Position numbers and translations under genes: made by a program. Positions 33,226-44,284 of a stretch of 64,000 nt of DNA are shown one piece after another. Origin of the DNA: Rhizophagus clarus (taxonomy: Eukaryota > Glomeromycota > Glomeromycetes > Glomerales > Glomeraceae); assembly GCA_015698045.1 (NCBI GenBank), contig BLAL01000156.1, positions 1-64,000 on the forward strand. The letters are read 5' to 3'. The number at the start of each line of letters is the position of its first letter. Positions within the stretch are counted from its first letter, which is position 1. The notes beneath the pieces were generated by a model. That model worked only from the letters and a program-made list of their open reading frames with translations, did not search any database and was not told the origin of the DNA.

Positions 33226-33989
33226 TATTATTTATAATAGGGGACGTGAGCAGATATTGTATATCTAGGAGACGAAAAATAAAAAAGAAATAAAATATAA
33301 AAACTTTACGCAAGAAAATGAAGTGATGATGATTTATAAAATTACGTGGTAATAAAGTGTTATTTTATGAGAGAAACTAAGGCCCTCTATATATAAATTC
33401 ATATTTTTTTTCTCACGAGAAAATATAACATACGAGAAAATTTTTTACACCCTGCAATGCTACCTAATATAAATAATATACATGATGGATAAGCCCATTC
33501 ATAAGCGGTGGTTACCTGCTGATATGCCAGATATAGTAATAATACAGCCACTTTAGCATGAAAGAAAAGTTCCAAAAAAATAACGTATTTGATCTACAAC
33601 TGATCTACCAGATTTATTCTTGTTAATTTTTTCTTTAATAATTGTTTTATACTTTATGTAATATTTAATATCAAAAATTATTACACGATTAGAATTATTA
33701 ATCACAGAGTATGATGCTTGTATTGTAATGCCGTAATAACACTATTTCAATCATATAAGAAAAACCGATTTGCAATACGACTTTACCAGCTTAAAATAAG
33801 ATTTCTAGATATCTGAATTATCTGATTTTCTCATGTGATTAGAATTAATTACGGTATATGTAACCTTTATCGTTATTCTTGTACCAAAAAAAAATGATAG
33901 TTATAATTTAATCAAATACAAATGCTAAAATTGAAATTTGCCATTCTGATTTTACATATAATTCATTTTATATTATATAAAGTTTTTAA
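33226..33989. other. AT-rich region, no gene seen
   Basis: Repeated CTCACGAGAAAATATAACA / TACGAGAAAATTT near 33405-33445 and otherwise featureless AT-rich DNA. I looked here for the missing left terminus of the CACTA element and found none. Confidence 0.4.
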
Positions 33990-36900
33990 AACAAAATTTT
34001 TTTATTTAAAGGAATCACAGCCATATATTCTTTTATCTTTCTCATTCCAATTTTAAAATTACATCTTATAAATTTTCCTAATATATGATGTATCGGTATA
34101 ATACTATCTCGTCTCATATCATAAAACTCATCTATCCATAATTCTACATTACATGATTTTATGTCGTCATCTACTTGACAAAAATATCTTGTCCTGTGAT
34201 CTTGAACAGGCCTGTACTATTTAACTAACGCTAATGTATGAGTTAATGATCATGAATTTTTTAAATAAATAGTATATTCAAAATAAAATTGAACTTGACC
34301 GGGGTATATATTGATTGATCCATCTTCTTGTACAAATCGAGCTAATATATACGAAGATTTTTCATGGCGAGCTGCCTAAACAGAACCATAGATGTCCGCC
34401 CCGATTCTTAGTCTACCGTATTGTATAATTTTATAGTTTACAACAATATCGTTATTTGGAACCGTTATAGAATAAATAGAGACGAAATTTTCTTCATACA
34501 AATTATCATAAAATTCTACTAGTAGGTCCAAGATGTAGTTTGGAAAACAAGTTTCTTTGCATGGTTTCATTAACAACCTGGGAAAACGTTCTGTTCCATA
34601 AGCCAATTCATTCTCAATAAGCGAAAGCCTCAGAAAATTTTGATACTCGTCGCTTGTAAAGTCGTCAAGTGCAGCAAGGCTGCCAGCAGATTTTCTAGGT
34701 TTTATAATGTCCAAAGTGGTATTTAAAATATTATCATCGCAATTCGTGAGAAAATAGTCGAGGAAGGAATTTTCGATCATGATTTTTATTAATTCAGTTT
34801 CAATGTTACGCTTGCTATTTTTATATGATCCTAAATAAATTGGTCAAATTATTATTATAATTTAAGATAATGTGATTTCAAATCAGTAAAATTAAATACA
34901 TACCAAGAATTCTGTTCATTCTTTCGAAGCTAAAACACCAAAATGAGGATAAAGGTCCATAATCAAAAGCGCATTCATATATGTGAAGACATAAATGAAG
35001 GTTTGGGCTTATTTTTTCTTGTCTGTATTTTTTTTGATTAATTTGTTCATCTTGAGTAACTTTGTAAACGCTTCATTCAATTCACTTTTTTGTAGTGCAC
35101 GACTTGTTAGAACCTTACAAGCGCACACAAAATAAGCAAGGATTTTTCGATCGATCTCTCCCAAGAAGCTCCATGTGATAGGTATAGCAAAAATTAGAAT
35201 AAACGTTTTTCACATATCCACCATAAAATTTGAAAAACCATCACCAGTTGCTATTCTAACGGGACAATGACCAAGGTCACTTGGAAACTTTATCATGTCA
35301 GCTCGCTCTTGCATTATTTTGAGTTTTTCGTCATTTAATATACCTTCACCGATCCAGAGCTTCATTACAATCCACTTCGCTACCCCAAGAAAAAGACAGT
35401 GCATGGGATCAACTACACAAAAGCGCACAGGATTAAAATAAGGCAATTGGTATATCTCCGATCAACGAACATGATACCAGAAAATATGGGCTTTCCGTGA
35501 CTCTTCAGTTGCGCATTTCTTCCATTCACTTGCTTTTTCCCTTATTACATCAATATCTCTCTCAACAAACCAGTCGTCAATGTCTTCAAACCTCCCAAAA
35601 TTGGGTTGATTGTTTACCAAGTTTGCAGATTTATAGCATCGATAACATGCGATGCGAGCTGATATAAATCCACATAATTTTCGGGTAGCAGGAACGTCAC
35701 TGGCACAACCTATGATCACGCCATGGATAAAATGACCGTTGTTGTTTTCGTAGGTTTGTATATGATATCCTTCCCATAACCGATTTAGCTGACTTATAAT
35801 CGGATATAAGTAATTGTTTATTTCATGTAGCTTTGGCTCTTTAGGACTGGGTATAACTGCTAATGTGAGAATGTTGTGGGGTTTGAAGCGTTCGCTTCAG
35901 GGTAAATTACATATAACAGCATAAACAACACCAACAGAATATTGCAAATTTATAAATGGCTGGAACCAATCCAAATTTAGCATTAATCCGATATGAGTAT
36001 CGGCAGATTCTTTTGTAAAAAATGGTTCTTCACTATCATCTGTAAAATTTTTCCAAACATTACCATCATAGATATCGAATAAGGTTTCAGTTTCATTTTG
36101 TCTTTCTGCCCACTTTCGACATGTGATCTCAAAATTTTTGTGACCGAAAAATAGGGTTAGTTGGTGTCTAATGTTAATTAACAGAAATGTCATTATCGGA
36201 CGGTAAATTGGATTATTACCGTTATCTCTATTACTATCTATTTTTCTGACTAGAGGGTTATTACATTTTTGTCAAAATCTTTCCTTGCTATAATTTGGAT
36301 AGTTTATAAAATTACACGTTGGGATTTCTGTCTTGTTTAATATTTCTTTTATATCATGCAATTTGTGGCATTTATTGCATGCAGCGTATTTAATAATATT
36401 TGTTGATATTCCCAATATTTTTTTGGCTACGTATAGGGAGGAAGGAAAAGCTGAAAATTTATTTTCATCAATCATTATAAGAAAAAAGCTTATAAATTTA
36501 AACAAAGAATCTATTGCAACATTGGAAAGTTTATATCGTTGTTGATATTGTAATATCCATAAGATAATCCAGACATAATTATCATTGACAATATTGGGAA
36601 GTTTTGGTTCACCATCGTCAAAATCTTTTGACGCAAAATTGACTTCTTCCTCATCATCATCATCAAAGTCTTCAAAATCTCCATATTCTTCATCGTCTTC
36701 AGAGCCTCTGGAAACTCCATCTTCGTTATCATCTTCATAACTTTCAGAATCTCTATTTTCGTCGTCATAGTCTTCAGAATCTCTATCTTGATCATTATTC
36801 ATATCTCTTTCGTTATCCGATATTAAATTTTCAAGAACCAAATTAGATAATTTTCCTTTTTTTAACGACTTGTATTTTGCCAATTCATGTATATCGGGTA

Positions 36901-37222
36901 ACGGCTCACACTCCATTGCTTTATTATCGACAGCATCAGATTGCTTTGCATTAGAAGGGATCATCTCAAGCAACGGCTCATACTCCATTGCATAATTATC
37001 GTCAACATTTGGCCTAACATTAGAAGGCCCAGCTTCTTGATCGTCACTAAAAATATTATTCGCATATGATTTATTATATTTTAACTTATGCGAAACTTTC
37101 GTTCTTGGATCTACCAACTTTCCATTACATTCTTTACAGAAGCAGTGTACTTTAGTTCTTGTTCTTGTGGTCAAGTCGGTTATGCTTCTATCGGATTTGG
37201 CAATAGCTTGAGAGTTGGACAT
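33990..37222 (-). pseudogene. CACTA/EnSpm-type transposase (Plavaka-like), multiply broken
   Basis: A transposase-sized minus-strand gene from ATG 37222. N-terminal part: VHCFCKECNGKLVDPRTKVS zinc-binding motif and an Asp/Glu-rich spacer. Core: FFTKESADTHIGLMLNLDWF, YSVGVVYAVICNLP, IIGCASDVPATRKLCGFISA, RIACYRCYKSAN and FCVVDPMHCLFLGVAKWI with MHxLFLG, the conserved blocks of CACTA transposases. C-terminal part: an exon from 34859 (after an intron; SSFWCFSFERMN before it) to CNVELWIDEFY and IIPIHHILGKF. In-frame stops at 36272 (RF*), 35897 (LP*) and 35462 (VR*) sit where CGA or TGG codons are expected, plus later stops and shifts. It cut and pasted elements with CAC-type ends; inactive here. 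Family is confident. Confidence 0.85.
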
Positions 37223-38012
37223 TTTTTTTTTTAATTTAGGAAAATTTTTTTTTTAATAAGTTAAATACATTACAACCAATTAAATTATAACACAATTACA
37301 TGCATATCGGCTAATTGTTAAAATTGGGTATAATGATTTTGATCAACATTACACAATTTTAATTAGTAAAAAAAAACTTAGTAAACGCACCCTAAAAAAA
37401 AAATTTTCGGTCACCGTAATATATTATTTCAGGCGAAGTAGGGTAATTTTCATGTTCACAATGTCTTTGCTGCTTAGAGTTTGACATTGAAGTAACAACT
37501 AACAAAATCTTTTTACGTGTTAAAAAATAAGTTTGTATGGCAGATATACAATTAAAAAGATCTACTAATTAACTCGTGATTAAAAGCGAATTAAAAGCGA
37601 ATTAAAAGCGGATTAATATTTAATTATGCAAAATTGTAACACAGATTTTATTGCCATTAAAAAATTTTTCCGAAAATCACAATTGTATAGAATTAAATAT
37701 TACATTACATTCAGTAATTCAAAAAATTATTATACGTACAAAGCGCACATTATCCATAAAAATCATTAACGCAGCCCATCAATTCATACGCGCTTTATAT
37801 GCAAGAATAGCACTATTAAGAAAAATGCATAAATTTGCAAAGAATTAAGAGTATGTACGCTGCACATATCCAATTTACATACATCACTGATTACAAGAAA
37901 TAAAAGGACAATTTATCATTAATTGATTATGTAGTTATATTTGCGAAATATATTTAAATACCCATTCTAAAACTTTTTTACCATTCTAACAACATTTTTA
38001 TTAAAAAAAAAA
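37223..38012. promoter_or_regulatory. Divergent intergenic region between the two CACTA-type genes
   Basis: Contains the upstream regions of the minus transposase and the plus Myb/SR gene. AAAAGCGAATTAAAAGCGAA repeats at 37580-37610. A TATATTTAAATA box near 37944 may serve the plus gene. The open stretch 37651-37848 has no domain. Confidence 0.4.
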
Positions 38013-38694
38013 ATGGCAAATAATCAAGTAATCCAAGTACTAAATCCGCATGAACCAGTTGCAGAGTGGCCTGATGATATTGCGTTAATATTGATCGAAC
38101 AAAGACGAAGATACCATCAGCTGTTCGAAGATAATACTAACCATTCAGACCTTTAGACTCGAATTGCTAATTATATCTGTCATCATCATCAATATGAAAT
38201 ATCGGCTAGACAGTGCCAAGTGAAATGGTACTCTCTAAAACGCAGCTACGAAAATTTAAAAAGGCTGCTAAGTAGAGATCTGGATGCTGATGGATATGAA
38301 TTAAGAAGTCCAAATTGGCACGATCATAAATTTTATGATGAACTTAGTGACGAATTTTGGCTTCGAAGTGGTGACTATATTTATATTTAATTAAATTTTT
38401 ATAAAATTAGTTATTCATTTATTTTTAGATCGTTTTAGGTACGCTTATAGAAGATATGGAAGAAATAGGCGTAGTAGACGGAGTAATAGATGAGGTAGAT
38501 CTTGATCTCATCATCATAGACGAGATAGTTCCCATTCTATTTCAAGGAATCGTCATAGACGATCATATTCTTGATCTCGATCTCATTCAAGAGATCATCA
38601 TAGACAACGATCACATTCTCGCTCTCGTTCTCATTCGAGAGATTATCATAGACGTCGTAGACGATATCACTCTCTTTCAAGAAATAATCGTTAA
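38013..38694 (+). pseudogene. Myb/SANT-like protein with SR-rich tail (2 exons, broken)
   Basis: Exon 1 (ATG 38013-38370) encodes a Myb/SANT-like domain (VAEWPDDIALILIEQRRRYH; QCQVKWYSLKRSYENLKRLL). A GT..AG intron (38371-38428) joins it in phase to exon 2 (38429-38694), an Arg/Ser/His repeat tail of the SR type ending TAA. A TAG near 38156 stands where Trp is expected, and three TGA codons in the SR tail stand where CGA repeats. It sits divergent to the transposase, the place of the second protein (TnpA-like) of CACTA elements. Function would be binding subterminal motifs; the SR tail is unusual there. All lesions are C/G transitions. Confidence 0.65.
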
Positions 38695-39944
38695 ATTTAT
38701 TTTTTTTTATTAATTATTATTTTTATCTTATTTTTCTTTTTTTTTGCAAGATTTCACACATATAAAATAATTCTATTATAATAAAAATATAATATATTTT
38801 ATCAAACTTAATTTTCAAATTTCATGATAATTGATAACGTTGGGATATTAACCATTTTTTTGGAATGCAAATTGGTACTAATGTCCACGTTGTGCATCCT
38901 GGGAGCTATATTCCAAAAAAAAATTTGTTGCGATCAAGTACCAAATTAGTAATAAAAAAGTAAAGATATTAAAATATGATGCTTTATTTATTCGCTCGAA
39001 TAAAATCAAACAAAAATTGGTTAAAAGAAATTTAAATTTATTTATTTTCTATATTTTTGCCATCTATTAATTTCATTATCTAATTTTTTTCCTACGTCTA
39101 TTATTTGTTTTAATTTTTGTTGATATAAATCAACAGCAAGTGATTTTTATCGTTTTAGACATGTAATTTCTAAAATAAATGTTAATAATAGTAAATTAAG
39201 AATAAAATTAAGTAATTTATTGAAATTTATACCTTTATTTTTATTTTCAACTGTTTTATCGATCTAAACCAATTTTTTGAATTAGAAACCAGATATACAA
39301 CTGAATACAATAATCCATAACAAAGCCTTTATAAAAAAACCCTCCAAAAAAAGTAAAAATAAAAACAATATATAAGAAAGAAAAATTATAAAAAATTATC
39401 TATCTAAAAAGATCTAAAAAACTACAGGCAGACCAAGTAACCACTCTAGGCGGTTCGAGTGTCCACTCACCTTTTTTCTTTTTGAAAAGGATTTATCTTT
39501 TCGCTCCTGTAATTTATTTTCACTTCTTTTATGAACCATTTTGATAAAATAAGAAAAATTGTTTTTTTTTTCACAAGAAACATTAAAGGATTACATCCTA
39601 AATCCTAATATAACACTCAACATGTGCGCCACTTCCTTTTTATGATAATACCACCACCAAAGTTATATCTAGCAAAAAATTAGAGTTAGGGTATAGATCA
39701 GCGTATATGATTTAATACGTTGGACGCAGTTTGTTATTATCACGTGAATAGAAATGCTAGAGATGCATAATTGCAAGGACGCACCAGAATGCCTAATTTG
39801 AAATTTTCCCGTGAGAACATGGTATATTTGTGTATGTTTCCCACGCTTTATTTCTTTTTCCCACGCTTTCTTTCACTTTCTTTCTTTCCCCACATTTTCT
39901 TTTCTTCACGTTTAGTATGATGTAATAAATTTTCGTTATTGCTT
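38695..39944. other. AT-rich spacer in the CACTA region
   Basis: No gene is supported. Inverted word pair TTTTTTTGGAATGCAAATTG / GCTATATTCCAAAAAAAAAT near 38860-38930 could be a small hairpin. 39420-39475 holds a GGTTCGAG-containing GC-richer patch that does not fold as a tRNA. 39830-39920 is C/T-rich (TTTCTTTCCCACGCTTT repeats), as in some fungal promoters. Confidence 0.4.
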
Positions 39945-40310
39945 TTCATTAAATATTCGACGATATTTATATCGCTTTTCATTCATATCATAACAGCTTC
40001 GACAATATCTTTATTGCTTTTCGTTCACATCACAAACAACTTTTTTATCATTTTTTCGTTCACATCACAAACAGCTTCGACAACATTTTTTATTGCTCTT
40101 TCGTTCACATCACAAACAACTTTGACAATATTTTTTTATCGCTTTTTCGTTCACATTACAAACAGCTTTGAAATATATTTTATCGCTTTTTCGTTCACAT
40201 CACATCACATACAACTTGAACTTCGACAATATTTTTTATCGTTTTTTCATTCACATCACATACAACTTTGACAGTATTTATCGCTTTTTGTTCACATCAC
40301 TTTTCAGAAA
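39945..40310 (+). repeat. Minisatellite of TCGTTCACATCACA units
   Basis: About eight degenerate units of 45-55 bp (ATTGCTTTTTCGTTCACATC, ACAAACAGCTTCGACAATAT). Lies just upstream of the SR gene at 40541. Open frames over it are products of the repeat. Confidence 0.85.
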
Positions 40311-40540
40311 AACTTACTTCTGTAAGTATAATTTTGAATATGATATCATTTATTAATATATATAGATTAATGATATATTTTAATTAATTGATTATTGATT
40401 GTTTGATAGCGATATAGTATAATTAATTAATATTTTTATTGTTCATTTTAATTAGGTGATTAACGAGGCTAATAATCAGATGATTCCAAATATGTATATA
40501 AGAGACTTTTATCTCTTGTTCGATCTTTAATAATACCATA

Positions 40541-43012
40541 ATGAAAAAATACAAATCTTTAAATTTAAACCTGATCTCTCGTGATGTCTCTGTTCCTCAT
40601 CATAATAGATCTCAACAAGAATCAAATTCCCATTCCCATCATCGTCAACGTCCTTATCATTATTCCTAATCAAGACATTCGCATAATCGTTTTCAATCAA
40701 AACATTCGCATCATCGTTCCCAATCCCGACGTCTTTATCATCGTTCCCAATCTTAACATTCGTATTATCGTTCCCAATCCCGACGTTCGCATCATCGTTC
40801 CCAATCTTGACGTTCGCATAATCATTCCCAATCTTGACATTCGTATCATCATTCCCAATCCCGACGTTCGCATCATCGTTCCCAATCTCAACGTTCACAT
40901 AATCATTCCCAATCTCGACATTTGCATCATCGTTCCCAATCCCAACATTCGTATCATCGTTCCCAATCTTAACATTTGCATAATTGTTCCCAATCTCAAC
41001 GTTCGCATAATCGTTTCCAATCTCGACGTTCTCATAATCGTTTCCAATCTCATTCTTATTCTCGTTCCCTTGGATACCGTCCTTGATCTCGCAATTCTCA
41101 TTATCGATCCCACTATGTTCCTAATGATCAAATGATAATCTTCTCTTCTTCAGATTCATCTCCATAAAACAGAGGGAGATCATTAACGAAAAGTAATATT
41201 ATTTTAAATTAGTGTTAATTATATTTCATATGACTTATACCGATTTAATATTAAAAATTATAGGAACATCATCTCATATGTCTTCAACATTAAGTTCAAC
41301 TGCTCCGAACTCAAATAGCGGTATTGCTGCTCTCACACGCTTATTCTGGCTTAAATGTAAAAATTTTCGTGCTAAAATGATTTATATTAATTACTGACTT
41401 TTAATAGGTGACGCTAAAAGTAAGGAAATCCAGGATTTGAAAGGTGCAATCTCAAATCTCACACAACGTTTAGAAAATCTATTTAAGGGTACCAATTATA
41501 ATAAAACGTTGTCACCTGTTTTTATGAGTAAGGAACAAAAACGTGAATTAGCACCCATGTCAAAAAATTATAAGAAGACACTTCACGTAAATATACATCT
41601 TTATTAAAAATTTATCTTTATTAAATATAAATTGATATTTGATCATTTTAATGATCTTTTATTAATAACTAGGATGAAGTGGTCCATATTTTAAATAATA
41701 TAAATCTGTTGCTTCAATTTGACGTATCTAAAACTTACAGCAATCAGAAAAAAGCGATGAACAAGAAGCTTTTGCCAGCAGTAAAATCTGCAATGAACCC
41801 TTCCATTCAAACATATGATGTAGAGATATTAAAAATCATTAAACAATTACATAAATCACGTCGAGAGATGTGGAAATTGAAACAAGAAGGTAGAGCGGAA
41901 GAGCACATTAGAAGGTAACATATGAATTCAAGAAGGGAGCAGGTATAAATTTTAATTATTCGAAATAAAATGTACACAATTAATTGATTTTAATTTACTG
42001 TACTTCATTAGAAGATGTCTCAGCGCAGGAGAGGATTGCAACATATGATATCAATACGAGATAACCTTTTATATGAATGCCATCCTGAGAATTTGACTTG
42101 GGAATCCTATATGAAAGATTGCGAGAAGGCGTTAAATACGTCAGATCTTCATTCAGATGAATGGTCATCAGATGATGAAGAATTGGCGAAAGAAGAACAT
42201 GATAAAAAAATAAGATCAAAACGATTAGCCAGCACCAATTCAATAATAAAAGTATATGATAAAAAGTGGCGATCGTCTAGGGTATGTAAAGTTGTGAGGT
42301 TAATTAATTAATATAACATTTATACATAATAAACTACAAATTTTTATAGATTAAACAAATCTTATCCTGGGCGGAAGAAATCGGGATAAGCATCGGAACA
42401 GGATTAAGTCATAAACATTACCGCTCAGATGATATTGTTGATAATAAAAGTAAGCCCAATGAAGATATGCCAGGCTGGTGGATTTCCTCAAGGTGGGTTG
42501 CACAAGAATCAGACGAAGATGATGACGATGAGGATGATAATGACGAATTAAATGATGGCGATAACAATGTCAGTGGTGGTGATAACGATGGCAATGTTGG
42601 TAGTGATAACGATGACAATAACGATGTTGGTGGTGGTAATAAAGATAACGATAACGATGTTGGTGGTGGTAATAAAGATAACGATAACGATGTTGGTGGT
42701 GGTAATAAAGATAACGATAACGATGCTGATGGTAGTAATAAAGATAATGATAACGATGTTAGTGATGGTAATAAAGATAATGATAACGATGCTGGTGGTG
42801 GTAATAAAGATAACAATATCAATATCAATATCGAAAAGGATGACAACGGTAATAACAATAATGTTGTTAATGCTAGAAAGAATAGTTTGGATGGACCTTT
42901 TTACTTATTTGTGCCAGATAGTATTAAGAAAGGAAGTACAACGTCAACTTCATCAAATACTAGCAAGCATTCGTCAAAGACTAGGAAGCGTTCAATATTT
43001 TCTTGTCATTAG
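40541..43012 (+). pseudogene. SR-repeat and acidic-repeat protein (about 6 exons, broken)
   Basis: ATG 40541 opens a frame of 9-residue Arg/Ser/His repeats (RSHHRSQSR-like; 27-bp units) to about 41190. Following exons (about 41264-41320, 41408-41586, 41673-41942, 42012-42281, 42350-43012) connect in phase through GT..AG introns: a helical part (DAKSKEIQDLKGAISNLTQR), KKAMNKKLLPAVKSAMNPS, an acidic part, IKQILSWAEEIGISIG, then 11-residue Gly/Asn/Asp repeats (DVGGGNKDNDN, 33-bp units) and a Ser/Lys tail ending TAG. Six stops at 40667, 40754, 40808, 40835, 40970 and 41084 replace CGA-type codons in the repeats; TAA at 41165 and 41916 add to the damage. Unknown family; probably a second gene of the CACTA element. 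Confidence 0.55.
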
Positions 43013-43029
43013 GTAATACATTTATACAT

Positions 43030-43165
43030 AAATAATCGTATAATATTAGTAATAATAACAATAATATTAGTAATAATAACAATAATATAGTAATAATAAC
43101 AATAATATAGCAATAATATGTAGTATTGATATGGTAATAATATAGTAGTAATAAATAATAAAAAA
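43030..43165. repeat. AATAATAACAATAATAT microsatellite
   Basis: Trinucleotide-based units of AATAATAACAATAATATTAG directly after the stop of the preceding gene. No coding content. Confidence 0.85.
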
Positions 43166-43239
43166 ATTATATATAAATAATATATTCTATAATTGTTCAT
43201 ATTAAACGTAATTAAAAATCAAAATGAAAATAGAGACTC

Positions 43240-43635
43240 TGGTTAGTACGAAATAAAAACCGGCATTGGTTATTAGAAATTTGCTTATATCAAAAATAAA
43301 ATTGTCATTCCTATTTGAAGATTAATATATGTCGGTGTTAAAATCGTCATTTTTTATTTGAACAATTATTGTATGTCAGTTTTAAAATCGGCATTTTTTT
43401 GAGAGAAACGGCATTGGTTGTTTGACCGTCGGCAGTCTGATTTTGGATGATTTATGGTAAGAATCGGTACGGAGATTTAAAAATCGGTGTTCCTATTTTT
43501 TTTTATCAAAAAAAGGGAATTCCGATTTTTTGCTTTTCGCGCCATAAAATCGGTGGGAAAAAGCCACAAATCGGACAAATAAAGCAAAATATCGGCAGTC
43601 TGATTTTTGACCGATTTTTACTTATTTGACGTGTG
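43240..43635. mobile_element. Right terminal region of a CACTA-type element
   Basis: Dense AAAATCGGCATT / AATCGGTGTT / CCGATTTT motifs in both orientations, ending ..TTTTTACTTATTTGACGTGTG (reverse CACACGTCAAATAAGT). The CAC..GTCAAA start matches the style of the other CAC-ended elements here. It is likely the right end of the element carrying the transposase and Myb/SR genes. The partner terminus was not found, so the left end is probably deleted or lies under later insertions. Confidence 0.6.
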
Positions 43636-44284
43636 TTAGTTGTTAAGGTTCCATGGTAGAAGTGATACTTTTACTTTGTTAGTTGTAAGTAACAATATCT
43701 TACAGGGTTACATTACTTGTTATAAACAAACCTTTGGGTTTATTTTAAACTTTCAATAGAGGTATTTATAATAAATTTCTTATTACCTTTTCTTAAGATG
43801 CTTAATTTTGATCAATTTACTAATACTTACTTAGACATAGATAGTCTTTGTATTTTTTTCTTTCCTTTTACTTGTTTTTCTTGTAATTGTGCTAAGAGAA
43901 TTATTGTTATAATAAAAATAAAAATAAAAATAAAAAAGTAAAGAATTTAGTAGTAGTTTAGATAATAATGTGAAGTGATGGAAAGAAACTGCCATTACTT
44001 TTACATAGTAAAAGACATCTAGGGATGGGCAGGCATATTTTATGCTTTATTTCTCCCTTAAAACATCCACAATTCCAATATCCTTAAATTTATTCTTTTC
44101 TTTAATGTATTACTTTACAAAAAAAAATGTAATAAAAAAATTGATTTTTTTAAACATGTACATGTTTTATATGATCAAATTAGCATTGCACATAAATGGC
44201 AACAAAGTTTTTTATTATTATTTTGCATTTTGCATTGAAAGAAAAAAATGGGTTACATATTATTTTGCCTGATTGAAGAATAAA
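43636..44284. other. AT-rich spacer
   Basis: No gene is supported; an AATAAA microsatellite (ATAAAAATAAAAATAAAA) lies at 43914-43938. The open plus-strand stretch 44042-44272 has no domain. Confidence 0.4.

Noticed and set aside
39421..39475. tRNA-like patch with GGTTCGAG and a T-run after it
   Set aside because: The B-box has two extra bases, no acceptor or D stem can be folded, and no A-box lies at the right distance.
40581..41135. 184-codon open frame and antisense frames over the SR repeats
   Set aside because: The 27-bp period keeps several frames open at once. Codon content (Ile/Val/Pro/Asn) has no known protein character; the Arg/Ser frame with its CGA-derived stops is the real one.
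42418..42858. Antisense Leu/Ser/Pro-rich open frame
   Set aside because: Shadow of the 33-bp acidic repeats on the plus strand.
29279..43635. One large element from the CACAGG end at 29279 to the CACACG end at 43635
   Set aside because: The left end matches the end at 32566 better than that at 43635, so two separate elements are more likely.
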